Below are positions 16,985-25,204 of a DNA stretch of 64,000 bases, piece by piece. The stretch covers positions 62,001 to 126,000 of the forward strand of contig JAEZJF010000016.1 in the NCBI GenBank assembly GCA_023415825.1, read 5' to 3'. Numbering within the stretch: position 1 is the stretch's first letter; each line of letters begins with the position of its first letter. The notes beneath the pieces were generated by a model, which saw nothing but the letters and a program-made list of their open reading frames with translations, was not told the origin of the DNA and ran no database searches. The position numbers were made by a program, and so were the translations under genes. The stretch is from Bacillota bacterium (GTDB taxonomy: Bacteria > Bacillota > Clostridia > DSM-8532).

Positions 16985-18619
16985 ATGGCAAAGGATATTA
17001 AGTTTGGTGAAGAGGCAAGAAAAGCTCTGGAAAGCGGCGTTAACAAGCTTGCCAACACCGTAAAAATTACACTGGGCCCCAAGGGCAGAAATGTTGTACT
17101 GGATAAGAAGTTTGGTTCTCCCCTCATTACCAATGACGGTGTAACCATCGCAAAGGAAATCGAACTCGAGGATGCTTTCGAGAACATGGGCGCACAGCTT
17201 GTTAAGGAAGTTGCTACAAAGACCAATGATGTTGCAGGTGACGGTACAACCACCGCAACTCTTTTAGCTCAGGCTATTATTCGTGAAGGTCTTAAGAACG
17301 TTGCAGCCGGCGCTAATCCCATGATTATCAAGAGAGGTATTCACAAGGCTGTTGATGCAGCGGTTAAGGGTATCGGAGAAATCTCCCAGAAAGTTAAGGG
17401 AAAAGAAGATATCGCACGAGTTGCTTCTGTTTCGGCCAATGATGAAGAAATCGGCTCATTGATTGCAGATGCTATGGAGAAAGTAACCAATGACGGCGTT
17501 ATCACCGTTGAGGAGTCCAAGACCATGGGAACCAATCTTGAAGTCGTAGAAGGTATGCAATTTGATCGTGGCTATGTCTCCGGTTATATGGTTACCGATA
17601 CCGAGAAGATGGAAGCCATTCTGGATAACCCCTATATTCTCATCACTGATAAGAAAATTTCTAATATCCAGGAAGTTCTCCCGGTTCTTGAACAAATTGT
17701 TCAACAGGGTAAAAAGCTTGTTATTATTGCAGAGGATGTTGAAGGCGAAGCCCTTGCAACCCTCATTGTCAATAAGCTTCGCGGAACCTTTACCTGCGTT
17801 GCTGTTAAGGCTCCTGGCTTTGGTGACAGAAGAAAGGCAATGCTTCAAGATATTGCCATCTTAACAGGTGGTCAGGTTATTACCGAAGAGCTCGGTCTTG
17901 ATCTTAAGGAGACCAGTCTTTCCCAGCTCGGCCGTGCAGAAAAGGTTATTGTTCAGAAGGAAAACACCATTGTCGTCGGCGGCAGCGGAGAAGACAAGCA
18001 GATTCGCGATAGAATCAACTCCATTAAAGCTCAGATTGAAGAAACCACTTCCGACTTTGACAAAGAAAAGCTTCAGGAAAGACTGGCTAAGCTTTCCGGC
18101 GGCGTTGCTGTCATTCAGGTTGGTGCTGCTACCGAAACTGAGATGAAGGAAAAGAAGCTTCGTATTGAGGATGCTCTTGCAGCAACCCGTGCCGCTGTTG
18201 AAGAAGGCATAGTATCCGGTGGTGGTACAGCTTTCATTAATGTTATTTCTAAGGTTAAGGAACTTATTAAGGGTCTTAGCGGAGATGAAAAAACAGGTGC
18301 TCAGATTATCGCAAAGGCATTGGAAGAGCCAGTCAGACAGATTGCTCTTAATGCAGGCCTGGAAGGCTCCGTTATTTTGGAGAAGGTCAGCAACAGCGAA
18401 GTCGGTGTTGGTTTTGACGCTCTGAAGGAAACCTATGTTAATATGATCGAGGCCGGTATTGTCGATCCTGCAAAGGTAGCACGTTCTGCCCTTCAAAATG
18501 CTGCTTCCGTTGCATCCATGGTACTCACAACTGAGAGTATTGTTGCCGACAAGCCTGAAAAGCCCGATCCTGCTGCAGCTGCAGCCGCTATGGGCGGCGG
18601 TATGCCCGGCATGATGTAA
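16985..18619 (+). CDS. groEL: Chaperonin GroEL (60 kDa)
   Basis: ATP-dependent folding chamber. The 544-residue protein has the normal length and carries VKITLGPKGRNVVLDK, the ATP-site motif NDVAGDGTTTATLLAQ near residue 85, the apical-domain region and the GGM-rich tail ending MGGGMPGMM. Second gene of the CIRCE-controlled operon; AGGAGG precedes the start. A strong terminator lies 17 bases after the stop. Confidence 0.99.
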   Translation: MAKDIKFGEEARKALESGVNKLANTVKITLGPKGRNVVLDKKFGSPLITNDGVTIAKEIELEDAFENMGAQLVKEVATKTNDVAGDGTTTATLLAQAIIREGLKNVAAGANPMIIKRGIHKAVDAAVKGIGEISQKVKGKEDIARVASVSANDEEIGSLIADAMEKVTNDGVITVEESKTMGTNLEVVEGMQFDRGYVSGYMVTDTEKMEAILDNPYILITDKKISNIQEVLPVLEQIVQQGKKLVIIAEDVEGEALATLIVNKLRGTFTCVAVKAPGFGDRRKAMLQDIAILTGGQVITEELGLDLKETSLSQLGRAEKVIVQKENTIVVGGSGEDKQIRDRINSIKAQIEETTSDFDKEKLQERLAKLSGGVAVIQVGAATETEMKEKKLRIEDALAATRAAVEEGIVSGGGTAFINVISKVKELIKGLSGDEKTGAQIIAKALEEPVRQIALNAGLEGSVILEKVSNSEVGVGFDALKETYVNMIEAGIVDPAKVARSALQNAASVASMVLTTESIVADKPEKPDPAAAAAAMGGGMPGMM

Positions 18620-18635
18620 GATCAGCCAGAGATAT

Positions 18636-18669
18636 AAAAGGATTGCTCCTTTGGGAGCAATCCTTTTTT
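18636..18669 (+). terminator. Terminator of groESL
   Basis: Perfect stem AAAGGATTGCTCC / GGAGCAATCCTTT with a TTTG loop and T run. Confidence 0.95.
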
Positions 18670-18674
18670 GACCC

Positions 18675-18703
18675 TTGAAATAAAGACCCCATCCTATTAT
18701 AAT
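18675..18703 (+). promoter_or_regulatory. Promoter of the btu operon
   Basis: TTGAAA at 18675-18680, 17 bases, TATAAT at 18698-18703. The transcript would start just upstream of the cobalamin riboswitch. Confidence 0.8.
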
Positions 18704-18789
18704 TAACTCAAAATCAAATAGTGCATGACGGTGCATGAAAATGCTTAATTATACAACGTTTTCATAAAACTATGCATTTGCATGGTATA

Positions 18790-18950
18790 AGGAAACGTTG
18801 TAATTGGAGGGAACCAGGTGAAAGACCAGGACTGCCCCAGCAACCGTGAAGCGGACGAAACGGCGTATACCACTGATGTCTTTGCAAAGCAAAGCTCGGG
18901 AAGGTGCCGTGATAGGATGATGCAAAGTCGGTAGACCTGCCGTGATGATG
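18790..18950 (+). promoter_or_regulatory. Cobalamin riboswitch aptamer
   Basis: The conserved core elements occur in order: GGGAACCAGGTGAAA-type P3 region, GACTGCCCCAGCAACCGTGAA, CCACTG, GGGAAGGTGCC, and the B12 box AGTCGGTAGACCTGCC. A further ACAACGTTT/AAACGTTGT stem encloses the sequence just before it (18753-18802). A terminator lies about 60 bases downstream, before btuF, so cobalamin probably causes premature termination. Confidence 0.95.
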
Positions 18951-19007
18951 TGTTTCTTCTGGGGTATAAGAGTAAACTATGGTCTTAAAAGCCGTCTATG
19001 TCTCTAT

Positions 19008-19034
19008 GCCCCCTTTTCGAAGGAGGGCTTTTTT
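19008..19034 (+). terminator. Riboswitch expression-platform terminator
   Basis: GCCCCCTT pairs with AAGG(A)GGGC across a TTCG loop with one bulged A, followed by six T residues. It sits between the cobalamin aptamer and btuF. Confidence 0.88.
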
Positions 19035-19098
19035 ACATTTCCAAGGGGAGAAACCAATTGTTTGATTAAAAATTTCACCAAACGAAAGGAGTTTCCCA

Positions 19099-20073
19099 AT
19101 GAAGAAAATTTTGTCCCTATTTATTGTCCTGGCCCTAATCATCACTATGACCGGCTGTGGAACTGCTCCACAGCCTGAGATCAACAGCGGAACACCTCAA
19201 ACCTCCTCGACACCTACGGTAACCGCAGCTCCTGAAAAAACACCAGAACTCCCTTTTACAGTCACTGACAGCAGAGGAGTAGAAGTAACCTTTGAAAAGT
19301 ATCCTGAGAAAGTTATTTCACTGATGCCCTCCAATACAGAGATTCTTTATGCATTGGATTCCCAAGAGCGGATCATAGCTGTCAGCGAATACTGCAATTA
19401 TCCTGAGGATACGGCCAGCAAGCAGAAGCTGCCTACAGGGGAAAAGATGAGTATTGAGAATCTCATAGCCTTGAAACCTGATGCTGCTTTTATTGGTAAA
19501 ATGTCAATCATGGATGACCAGATCAAGCAATTGGAGGACGCTGGTGTTAAGGTCATTGTGACCGAGGCTAACAGCCTTTCCGATACCTACAAGGTTACGG
19601 CTCTCATCGGTAAGGTCATGGGTAAGGATGAAGAAGCCGCTTCCCTTATTGAGAAGATGCAATCAGGCTTTGACGAAATTAAGGAAGCAGTGAAGGGAAA
19701 GGCACCTCAAACTGTTTATGTTGAGGTATCGCCTCTCCAATACGGGCTTTGGTCCTGTGGGAAGAATACATTTATTCAAGAGCTCATCGACATTATTGGG
19801 GCAAAGAATATTTTTGCAGACGTTGAGGGCTGGGCTGCAGTATCGGAGGAACAGGTACTGGCGCACAATCCGAATGTTATTCTTACCACAGCAAGCCCTT
19901 TGACAGGTATTGAAGACCCTGTGGGAGAAATTACATCCAGAGCTAACTGGGGCAGCCTTGATGCTGTTAAGAACAAAAGGGTATTAATGCTGGATGGTGA
20001 TATGATTTCAAGGCCCGGGCCCAGGCTTTTGGATTCCGCCAAAGAGCTTGTCAAGGCAGTTTATCCTAATTAA
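19099..20073 (+). CDS. btuF: Cobalamin ABC transporter substrate-binding lipoprotein (BtuF-like)
   Basis: Extracytoplasmic corrinoid-binding component. The 324-residue product has a lipoprotein signal with lipobox MTGC near residue 20, a Ser/Thr/Pro linker, then a class III periplasmic-binding fold (VISLMPSNTEILYAL, ALKPDAAFIG, a helix linking two lobes, AVSEEQVLAHNPNVILTT). The same fold is used for siderophores and heme, but the upstream cobalamin riboswitch and BtuC/BtuD genes make corrinoid the best call. GAAAGGAG precedes the start. Confidence 0.9.
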   Translation: MKKILSLFIVLALIITMTGCGTAPQPEINSGTPQTSSTPTVTAAPEKTPELPFTVTDSRGVEVTFEKYPEKVISLMPSNTEILYALDSQERIIAVSEYCNYPEDTASKQKLPTGEKMSIENLIALKPDAAFIGKMSIMDDQIKQLEDAGVKVIVTEANSLSDTYKVTALIGKVMGKDEEAASLIEKMQSGFDEIKEAVKGKAPQTVYVEVSPLQYGLWSCGKNTFIQELIDIIGAKNIFADVEGWAAVSEEQVLAHNPNVILTTASPLTGIEDPVGEITSRANWGSLDAVKNKRVLMLDGDMISRPGPRLLDSAKELVKAVYPN

Positions 20074-20104
20074 TAAGCTAGAATATATCAAGGAGGGAAA
20101 GGAT

Positions 20105-21163
20105 ATGAGCATTAAAGGCAAGAAGAAAACACGCTTTATACTTTTTACAACAGCGGCTGCTTTTCTGCTTCTCATGTCCTTTCTTTTTTCTGTTTCTCTT
20201 GGCAGCGTGAGGGTTCCCATAAATGAGATCATAAGGCTTTTTATGCATCACCTGTTTGGGTTGGGCAGTATAGCGGACATCCCCCAAAGCCAATCCGCCA
20301 TACTATTTAGTGTACGCATGCCCAGAGTTGTTTTGGCTGCAATGGTGGGGGCGGCCTTGTCAATCGGTGGAGTAGCCATGCAAGGACTTCTTAAAAATCC
20401 TCTAGCTGACGGCTCAACTTTGGGAATTACCTCGGGAGGAGCATTAGGTGCCGTTCTTTCCATTGTATTGGGTTTTAACCTGCCTCTGTTCCCACAGGCT
20501 GGCCTAGCTCTTATGAGCATACTTTTTTCTTTCCTGTCACTTGTTCTTATTTTAGGACTCTCCTACAAAATTGATTACAGCCTTTCTACCCAGACCATTA
20601 TTCTGACAGGTGTTATTTTCTCCATGCTGGCTGGGAGCATGACCAACCTTCTGGTGACCTTGGCAGGCAACAGCCTTAAGCAGGTTGTCTTCTGGTCAAT
20701 GGGCTCTTTTTCCGGGAGAGGATGGTCCCATGTCCTTCTTATGCTGCCGTTCTTTCTGTTAGGGACTTTGGCTTTACTGAGTCTTAGCCGTGAGCTCAAT
20801 GCTTTTGCCCTGGGTGAAGAGCAAGCCCGTTATATTGGCGTTGACACTAAAAAGACAAAGCTTTTTATTTTAATTATTGTCTCAGTTTTAGTGGGCATAT
20901 CTGTGGCTGTCAGCGGAACCATTGGTTTCGTTGGCTTGGTTATCCCACATATTACTAGGCTTCTGACCGGGCCCGATCATAAGAAGCTTCTGCCCTTTTC
21001 CGTTCTTTTTGGTGCGAGCTTTTTAATGCTTACCGATCTTTTAGCCAGGACCGCAATGAGTCCCACAGAGCTGCCCATTGGCGTTGTGACCTCCTTTATC
21101 GGAGCCTTACTGTTTATCTATATTTTCTATACCCAGACTGCAAAGAAGAACAAAGGAATTTAG
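20105..21163 (+). CDS. btuC: Cobalamin ABC transporter permease (BtuC-like)
   Basis: Integral membrane permease of the FecCD family. ATG 20105 is chosen over upstream in-frame starts because AAGGAGGGAAAGGAT directly precedes it and MSIKGKKKTRF is a typical cytoplasmic basic start. The 352 residues carry about ten hydrophobic helices and family motifs RMPRVVLAAMVGAALSIGG, MQGLLKNPLADGSTLGITSG and GTIGFVGLVIPHITRLL. Works with the lipoprotein and ATPase that flank it. Confidence 0.94.
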   Translation: MSIKGKKKTRFILFTTAAAFLLLMSFLFSVSLGSVRVPINEIIRLFMHHLFGLGSIADIPQSQSAILFSVRMPRVVLAAMVGAALSIGGVAMQGLLKNPLADGSTLGITSGGALGAVLSIVLGFNLPLFPQAGLALMSILFSFLSLVLILGLSYKIDYSLSTQTIILTGVIFSMLAGSMTNLLVTLAGNSLKQVVFWSMGSFSGRGWSHVLLMLPFFLLGTLALLSLSRELNAFALGEEQARYIGVDTKKTKLFILIIVSVLVGISVAVSGTIGFVGLVIPHITRLLTGPDHKKLLPFSVLFGASFLMLTDLLARTAMSPTELPIGVVTSFIGALLFIYIFYTQTAKKNKGI

Positions 21164-21165
21164 AG

Positions 21166-21927
21166 ATGCTTGAAATCAAGAAGCTGTCAGTTACTATACT
21201 TAATAAGAAAATTGTGAAAGAGGTATCCTTCTCATTGGAGGAGCATGACCTTTTTATGGTCATGGGGCCCAACGGTGCGGGTAAGACGACTCTTATCAAA
21301 GCCATCATGCAAATTCTCACCCATGAAGGGGAAGTCTTTCTGGAAGGCCGGGAGATAGGGAAATTCTCGCCCCGCGAGCTGGCTCAGCGGGTTGGAGTGC
21401 TTACGCAGAAGCATCAGCCTCAATTTTCTCATACGGTATATGATGTGGTCAGCCTGGGGCGATATGCCTATCAAAGCGGACTATTTGGCGGATTAACCAA
21501 TGAAGATGAGGACAAAATAGAAGAGGCTCTCTTCCTTACGGGTATGGAGGATTTCAGAAACCGATCGGTACTAACCCTTTCGGGAGGGGAGCTGCAAAGG
21601 GTATTTCTGGCCCAGATTTTTGCCCAGGATCCGAAGATTCTCATTCTCGATGAGCCTACAAACCATTTGGATCTGCAATATCAAATTGCTATTTTTGATA
21701 TCATCAAAAATTGGGTAAAGCAAAAAGGCCGTGCCGTTATTGCAGTCGTTCACGATTTAAACATTGTCTATTCCTATGGAACAAAGGCACTTTTAATGGA
21801 GGATGGCAGGGTTTATGTTCAAGGCACTGTAGAGGAGGTTTTAAGTCGGGAAAATCTTAGGGCGGTTTATAAGGTTGATGTGGCCGAATGGATGCAGAAT
21901 CTTTTAAGGCACTGGGCCCAGGATTAA
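21166..21927 (+). CDS. btuD: Cobalamin ABC transporter ATP-binding protein (BtuD-like)
   Basis: ATPase energising the importer. The 253 residues include Walker A GPNGAGKTTLIKA (near 36), the Q-loop segment VGVLTQKHQPQF, signature LSGGELQRVFLAQ, Walker B ILILDEPTNHLD and the switch histidine in VVHDLN. It begins two bases after the btuC stop, so translation is likely coupled. Last gene of the riboswitch-controlled operon. Confidence 0.95.
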   Translation: MLEIKKLSVTILNKKIVKEVSFSLEEHDLFMVMGPNGAGKTTLIKAIMQILTHEGEVFLEGREIGKFSPRELAQRVGVLTQKHQPQFSHTVYDVVSLGRYAYQSGLFGGLTNEDEDKIEEALFLTGMEDFRNRSVLTLSGGELQRVFLAQIFAQDPKILILDEPTNHLDLQYQIAIFDIIKNWVKQKGRAVIAVVHDLNIVYSYGTKALLMEDGRVYVQGTVEEVLSRENLRAVYKVDVAEWMQNLLRHWAQD

Positions 21928-21951
21928 AACTTCAAAGCTTGTTACTTCTTA

Positions 21952-21989
21952 ATAATAACCTCACCTGTTTGCGAGACCAAAGATTTCAT
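21952..21989 (+). repeat. Divergent partial copy of the two-hairpin leader motif
   Basis: ATAATAACCTCACC is shared with the copy at 49134-49147, and CAAAGATTTC is shared with both full copies. The closing arms are not complementary here and the second hairpin is missing. It lies 58 bases before the methyltransferase gene. Confidence 0.4.
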
Positions 21990-22047
21990 GAGATAATCGA
22001 AGGCGTTGCAGTCTATTTTAAATCTTTAACGGGTTGGAGAAAGATTT

Positions 22048-22647
22048 ATGGAACACTATTATACCGAGAATCCGCAATCAGAGATCAAGGAAAACCTTTT
22101 CAGCTATACAATCAACGGCAATAAGCTTGATTTTGTATCAGTCAGCGGTGTATTTGCATTTGGCGACAAAGTGGACAGAGCCTCCCAGCTCCTTATCGAA
22201 ACTTTCAGACCGTCGGGGGCCGGGGGGTTTTTACTGGATGTGGGCTGTGGCTTTGGCCCCATATCTCTTTATATCAAATCACGCTATCCTCATCTCCAGG
22301 TGACTGCCATTGATGTCAATGAACGAGCTGTTGCCTACACAAGAAAAAATGCAGAAAAGAATGACCTTCATATCGATGTCATAAAGAGTGATCTTTATGA
22401 GCTGCTTGAGGGAAGGGTTTTTGGCGATATTGTCTCCAATCCTCCCATAGCAGCAGGGAAAGCATTAAATACGCACCTGATTCAGGAGGCGCCAGGGCAT
22501 TTGTTTAAAAATGGGGCCCTTTGGTTGGTGGCCTTTCACAACAAAGGTGGAGAGACCCTCAAAAAAATCATGAAAGAAACCTTCGGAAATGTTGAGGACA
22601 TGGAAAAAAGCGGAGGAATCCGTGTTTATCGGTCTATAAAAGAATAG
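22048..22647 (+). CDS. Class I SAM-dependent methyltransferase, RsmC/RlmG-like
   Basis: Probable RNA guanine N2-methyltransferase. The 199-residue form has only the catalytic domain: motif I LLDVGCGFGPISLYI near residue 63, motif II TAIDVNERAV, and motif IV SNPPIAAGK, the N-P-P-h signature of base-amino methylation in the RsmC family. E. coli RsmC (16S G1207) is about 340 residues with a duplicated N-terminal domain, while Firmicutes have this short form. The exact target is not readable from the sequence. Start supported by GGAGAAAG upstream. It stands alone after the btu operon. Confidence 0.85.
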   Translation: MEHYYTENPQSEIKENLFSYTINGNKLDFVSVSGVFAFGDKVDRASQLLIETFRPSGAGGFLLDVGCGFGPISLYIKSRYPHLQVTAIDVNERAVAYTRKNAEKNDLHIDVIKSDLYELLEGRVFGDIVSNPPIAAGKALNTHLIQEAPGHLFKNGALWLVAFHNKGGETLKKIMKETFGNVEDMEKSGGIRVYRSIKE

Positions 22648-22788
22648 AATTTCTAAACTGAGCAAAAACCAGCTGACCAAAATATTACAACATATGCCAA
22701 TCTAATGGGATTTTGCCTACCCTTCTTTCAAAATATAATGAAGAGAGGTTTGTTTTTATGAACCCATCATGTAAGGGAGAAGAGGCAA

Positions 22789-25185
22789 ATGAGATACGGC
22801 TATTTTAGTAATCCGGACAGGGAATATGTTATTGAGAGACCCGATGTTCCTGTTTCCTGGACCAATTATCTGGGTGTGAAAGACTTATGTACAGTCATTT
22901 CCCATAACGCCGGAGGGTACTCCTTCTATAAATCTGCTCAAAATCATAGGCTTACCCGTTTCAGACCCAATGGGGTTCCCCTGGACAGGCCGGGCCATTA
23001 TGTTTACTTAAGGGATGACAGTACCGATGACTATTGGTCCATCTCCTGGCAGCCTGTAGGAAAGCCTCTGGATAAGGCTAAATACAGTTGCCGCCATGGT
23101 TTGTCCTACAGCCGGTTCCTTTGTGATTACGCCGACATTGAGGCTGAGCAGACCCTTTTTATTCCTCTTAATGACGATGTGGAGCTCTGGGATGTCCGAC
23201 TAAAGAATAATAGTGACAGAACCCGTCATATAAGCGTCTTTTCCTATGTGGAGTTCTCATTTAATCTTGTTGACATAGATAATCAAAACTTCCAAATGAG
23301 TCTTTATTGCAGCGGCTCTAGCTACGAGGACGGGATTATCGAATTTGACCAGTTCTACGATCCCGACTCTTTTACCTATATGACAGCCAATGTAGAACCC
23401 GATAGCTTTGAGGCCCTAAGAGACAAATTCATCGGACCTTATCACACTGAAACCAATCCTATTGGCGTTGAACGGGGAATTTTAACCGGGAGCCATGAGC
23501 TTGGCAATAATCATTGCGGAGCCTTAAATAAGCGGATCTCTTTGGAACCCGGACAGGAAGAGCGTATTATTTTCTTAATGGGTGTAGGAAACAGACAAGC
23601 CGCAAAAGCCATGCGTGCAAAATACGCCGCACCCGAAAAGGTGGATGAGGCCTTTAAGGAGCTTGCTGCCTATTGGGATAACAAGCTTTCCGCTTTCCAA
23701 TGCAATACCCCTCACGAGGGAATGAACACCATGCTCAACCTATGGAACCTTTATCAATCCGAAACCAATGTGGTATGGTCGCGGTTTGCTTCCTTCATTG
23801 AGGTGGGGGGGCGTACCGGTCTGGGCTACCGGGATACGGCCCAGGATGTCATGTGTGTTCCTCATTCCAATGCGACGAAATGCCGCCAGCGCATCATTGA
23901 GCTATTGCGGGGTCAGGTTGGAATGGGCTATGGCCTTCATCTTTTTGATCCTGAATGGTTTAATGCCGATAAGCAAAAAGCTGCTTCTTTCAAGTCGCCC
24001 ACCGTTGTACCCACGCCCGATGCAAAGGATATGATTCATGGCTTGAAGGACGCCTGTTCGGATGATGCCCTTTGGCTTATTCCATCCATTTTGGAATATG
24101 TGGCCGAGACTGGTGAAGTCGAGCTTCTAGATGAAAAGGTGACCTTTGCCGACGGAGGAGAGGCATCGGTTTATGATCACTTGAAACGCATCCTTGATTT
24201 TTCTGCCGAGCAGGTAGGAGCAACCGGCATCTGCAAAGGACTTCGAGCAGACTGGAATGACTGCCTGAATCTGGGTGGCGGTGAAAGCGCCTTGGTTTCC
24301 TTCCTGCATTATTGGGCCATTGAGGCATTCTTGGAGATTGCCCGGTTTCTTAAAAGAGACGAGGATGTCACACGTTACAGGGCTATGGCTGAAAAGGTCA
24401 AGCTGGCCTGTGAAGAAAATCTCTGGGATGGGAATTGGTACATAAGGGGAATTACATCCAAGGGTGTAAAAATCGGGACTCAGGCTGATCTGGAGGGAAA
24501 GGTCCATCTGGAATCCAATACCTGGGCTGTTGTGTCCGGCTTGGCATCCGAGGAACGGGGGAAATCCTGTATGGATGCGGTGGATGAATACCTTTATTCT
24601 GATTATGGCCTTCATCTGAATGCTCCGTCTTATTCGAAGCCCAATGACGATATTGGCTTTATCACACGTGTATACCGTGGTATTAAAGAAAATGGCGCTA
24701 TTTTCAGCCATCCCAACCCCTGGGCATGGGTAGCCGAATGCAAGCTGGGCCGTGGGAATAAGGCCATGAAATTCTATGATGCCCTGCTTCCTTATAATCA
24801 GAACAATATGATTGAGACTCGTGAGGTCGAGCCCTATACCTACTGCCAGTTCATTATGGGCCGGGATCATACGGCCCATGGCCGTGCAAGACATCCCTGG
24901 CTCACCGGTAGTGCAGGCTGGGCCTATTTTGCCGCAACCCACTATATGCTGGGAATAAGGCTTACCCTGGAAGGCTTGGTCATTGATCCCTGCATACCGA
25001 CCGAATGGAAAGGGTTTGAGGTTGAACGGAGATGGCGGGGTGCCAAATACAGAATCATTGTAAAAAATCCTGTCAGTGTTTCAAAAGGTGTTAAATCAAT
25101 GATGCTGAATGGTAATAATGTATATGGGCCTATCCCGGCACAAGCAGACGGAAGTATGAATACTGTCGAGGTCGTAATGGGTTAG
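22789..25185 (+). CDS. chbP: GH94 disaccharide phosphorylase, probable N,N'-diacetylchitobiose phosphorylase
   Basis: Cytoplasmic inverting phosphorylase; by family, splits GlcNAc-beta-1,4-GlcNAc with phosphate into GlcNAc-1-phosphate and GlcNAc. The 798-residue length fits. The N-terminal beta-sandwich (MRYGYFSNPDREYVIERPDV, VISHNAGGYSFY) and the (alpha/alpha)6 domain (RFASFIEVGGRTGLGYRDTA, HLFDPEW) match my memory of Vibrio chitobiose phosphorylase better than clostridial cellobiose phosphorylase. The proposed general acid is D491 in GLRADWNDCLN. Cellobiose phosphorylase remains the main alternative. A phosphohexomutase follows 19 bases later, suited to feeding the sugar-1-phosphate into metabolism. 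A -10 like TATAAT lies at 22734-22739. No transporter is adjacent. Confidence 0.85.
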   Translation: MRYGYFSNPDREYVIERPDVPVSWTNYLGVKDLCTVISHNAGGYSFYKSAQNHRLTRFRPNGVPLDRPGHYVYLRDDSTDDYWSISWQPVGKPLDKAKYSCRHGLSYSRFLCDYADIEAEQTLFIPLNDDVELWDVRLKNNSDRTRHISVFSYVEFSFNLVDIDNQNFQMSLYCSGSSYEDGIIEFDQFYDPDSFTYMTANVEPDSFEALRDKFIGPYHTETNPIGVERGILTGSHELGNNHCGALNKRISLEPGQEERIIFLMGVGNRQAAKAMRAKYAAPEKVDEAFKELAAYWDNKLSAFQCNTPHEGMNTMLNLWNLYQSETNVVWSRFASFIEVGGRTGLGYRDTAQDVMCVPHSNATKCRQRIIELLRGQVGMGYGLHLFDPEWFNADKQKAASFKSPTVVPTPDAKDMIHGLKDACSDDALWLIPSILEYVAETGEVELLDEKVTFADGGEASVYDHLKRILDFSAEQVGATGICKGLRADWNDCLNLGGGESALVSFLHYWAIEAFLEIARFLKRDEDVTRYRAMAEKVKLACEENLWDGNWYIRGITSKGVKIGTQADLEGKVHLESNTWAVVSGLASEERGKSCMDAVDEYLYSDYGLHLNAPSYSKPNDDIGFITRVYRGIKENGAIFSHPNPWAWVAECKLGRGNKAMKFYDALLPYNQNNMIETREVEPYTYCQFIMGRDHTAHGRARHPWLTGSAGWAYFAATHYMLGIRLTLEGLVIDPCIPTEWKGFEVERRWRGAKYRIIVKNPVSVSKGVKSMMLNGNNVYGPIPAQADGSMNTVEVVMG

Positions 25186-25204
25186 GCGAAAGGAGAATAA
25201 GCAA

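Noticed and set aside
17861..18736. 291-codon open frame on the minus strand opposite groEL
   Set aside because: Composition follows the groEL codons read in reverse; no ribosome binding site and no recognisable domain.
24127..24942. 271-codon open frame opposite the GH94 gene
   Set aside because: The sense-strand enzyme is a clear full-length family member; the antisense frame has no support.
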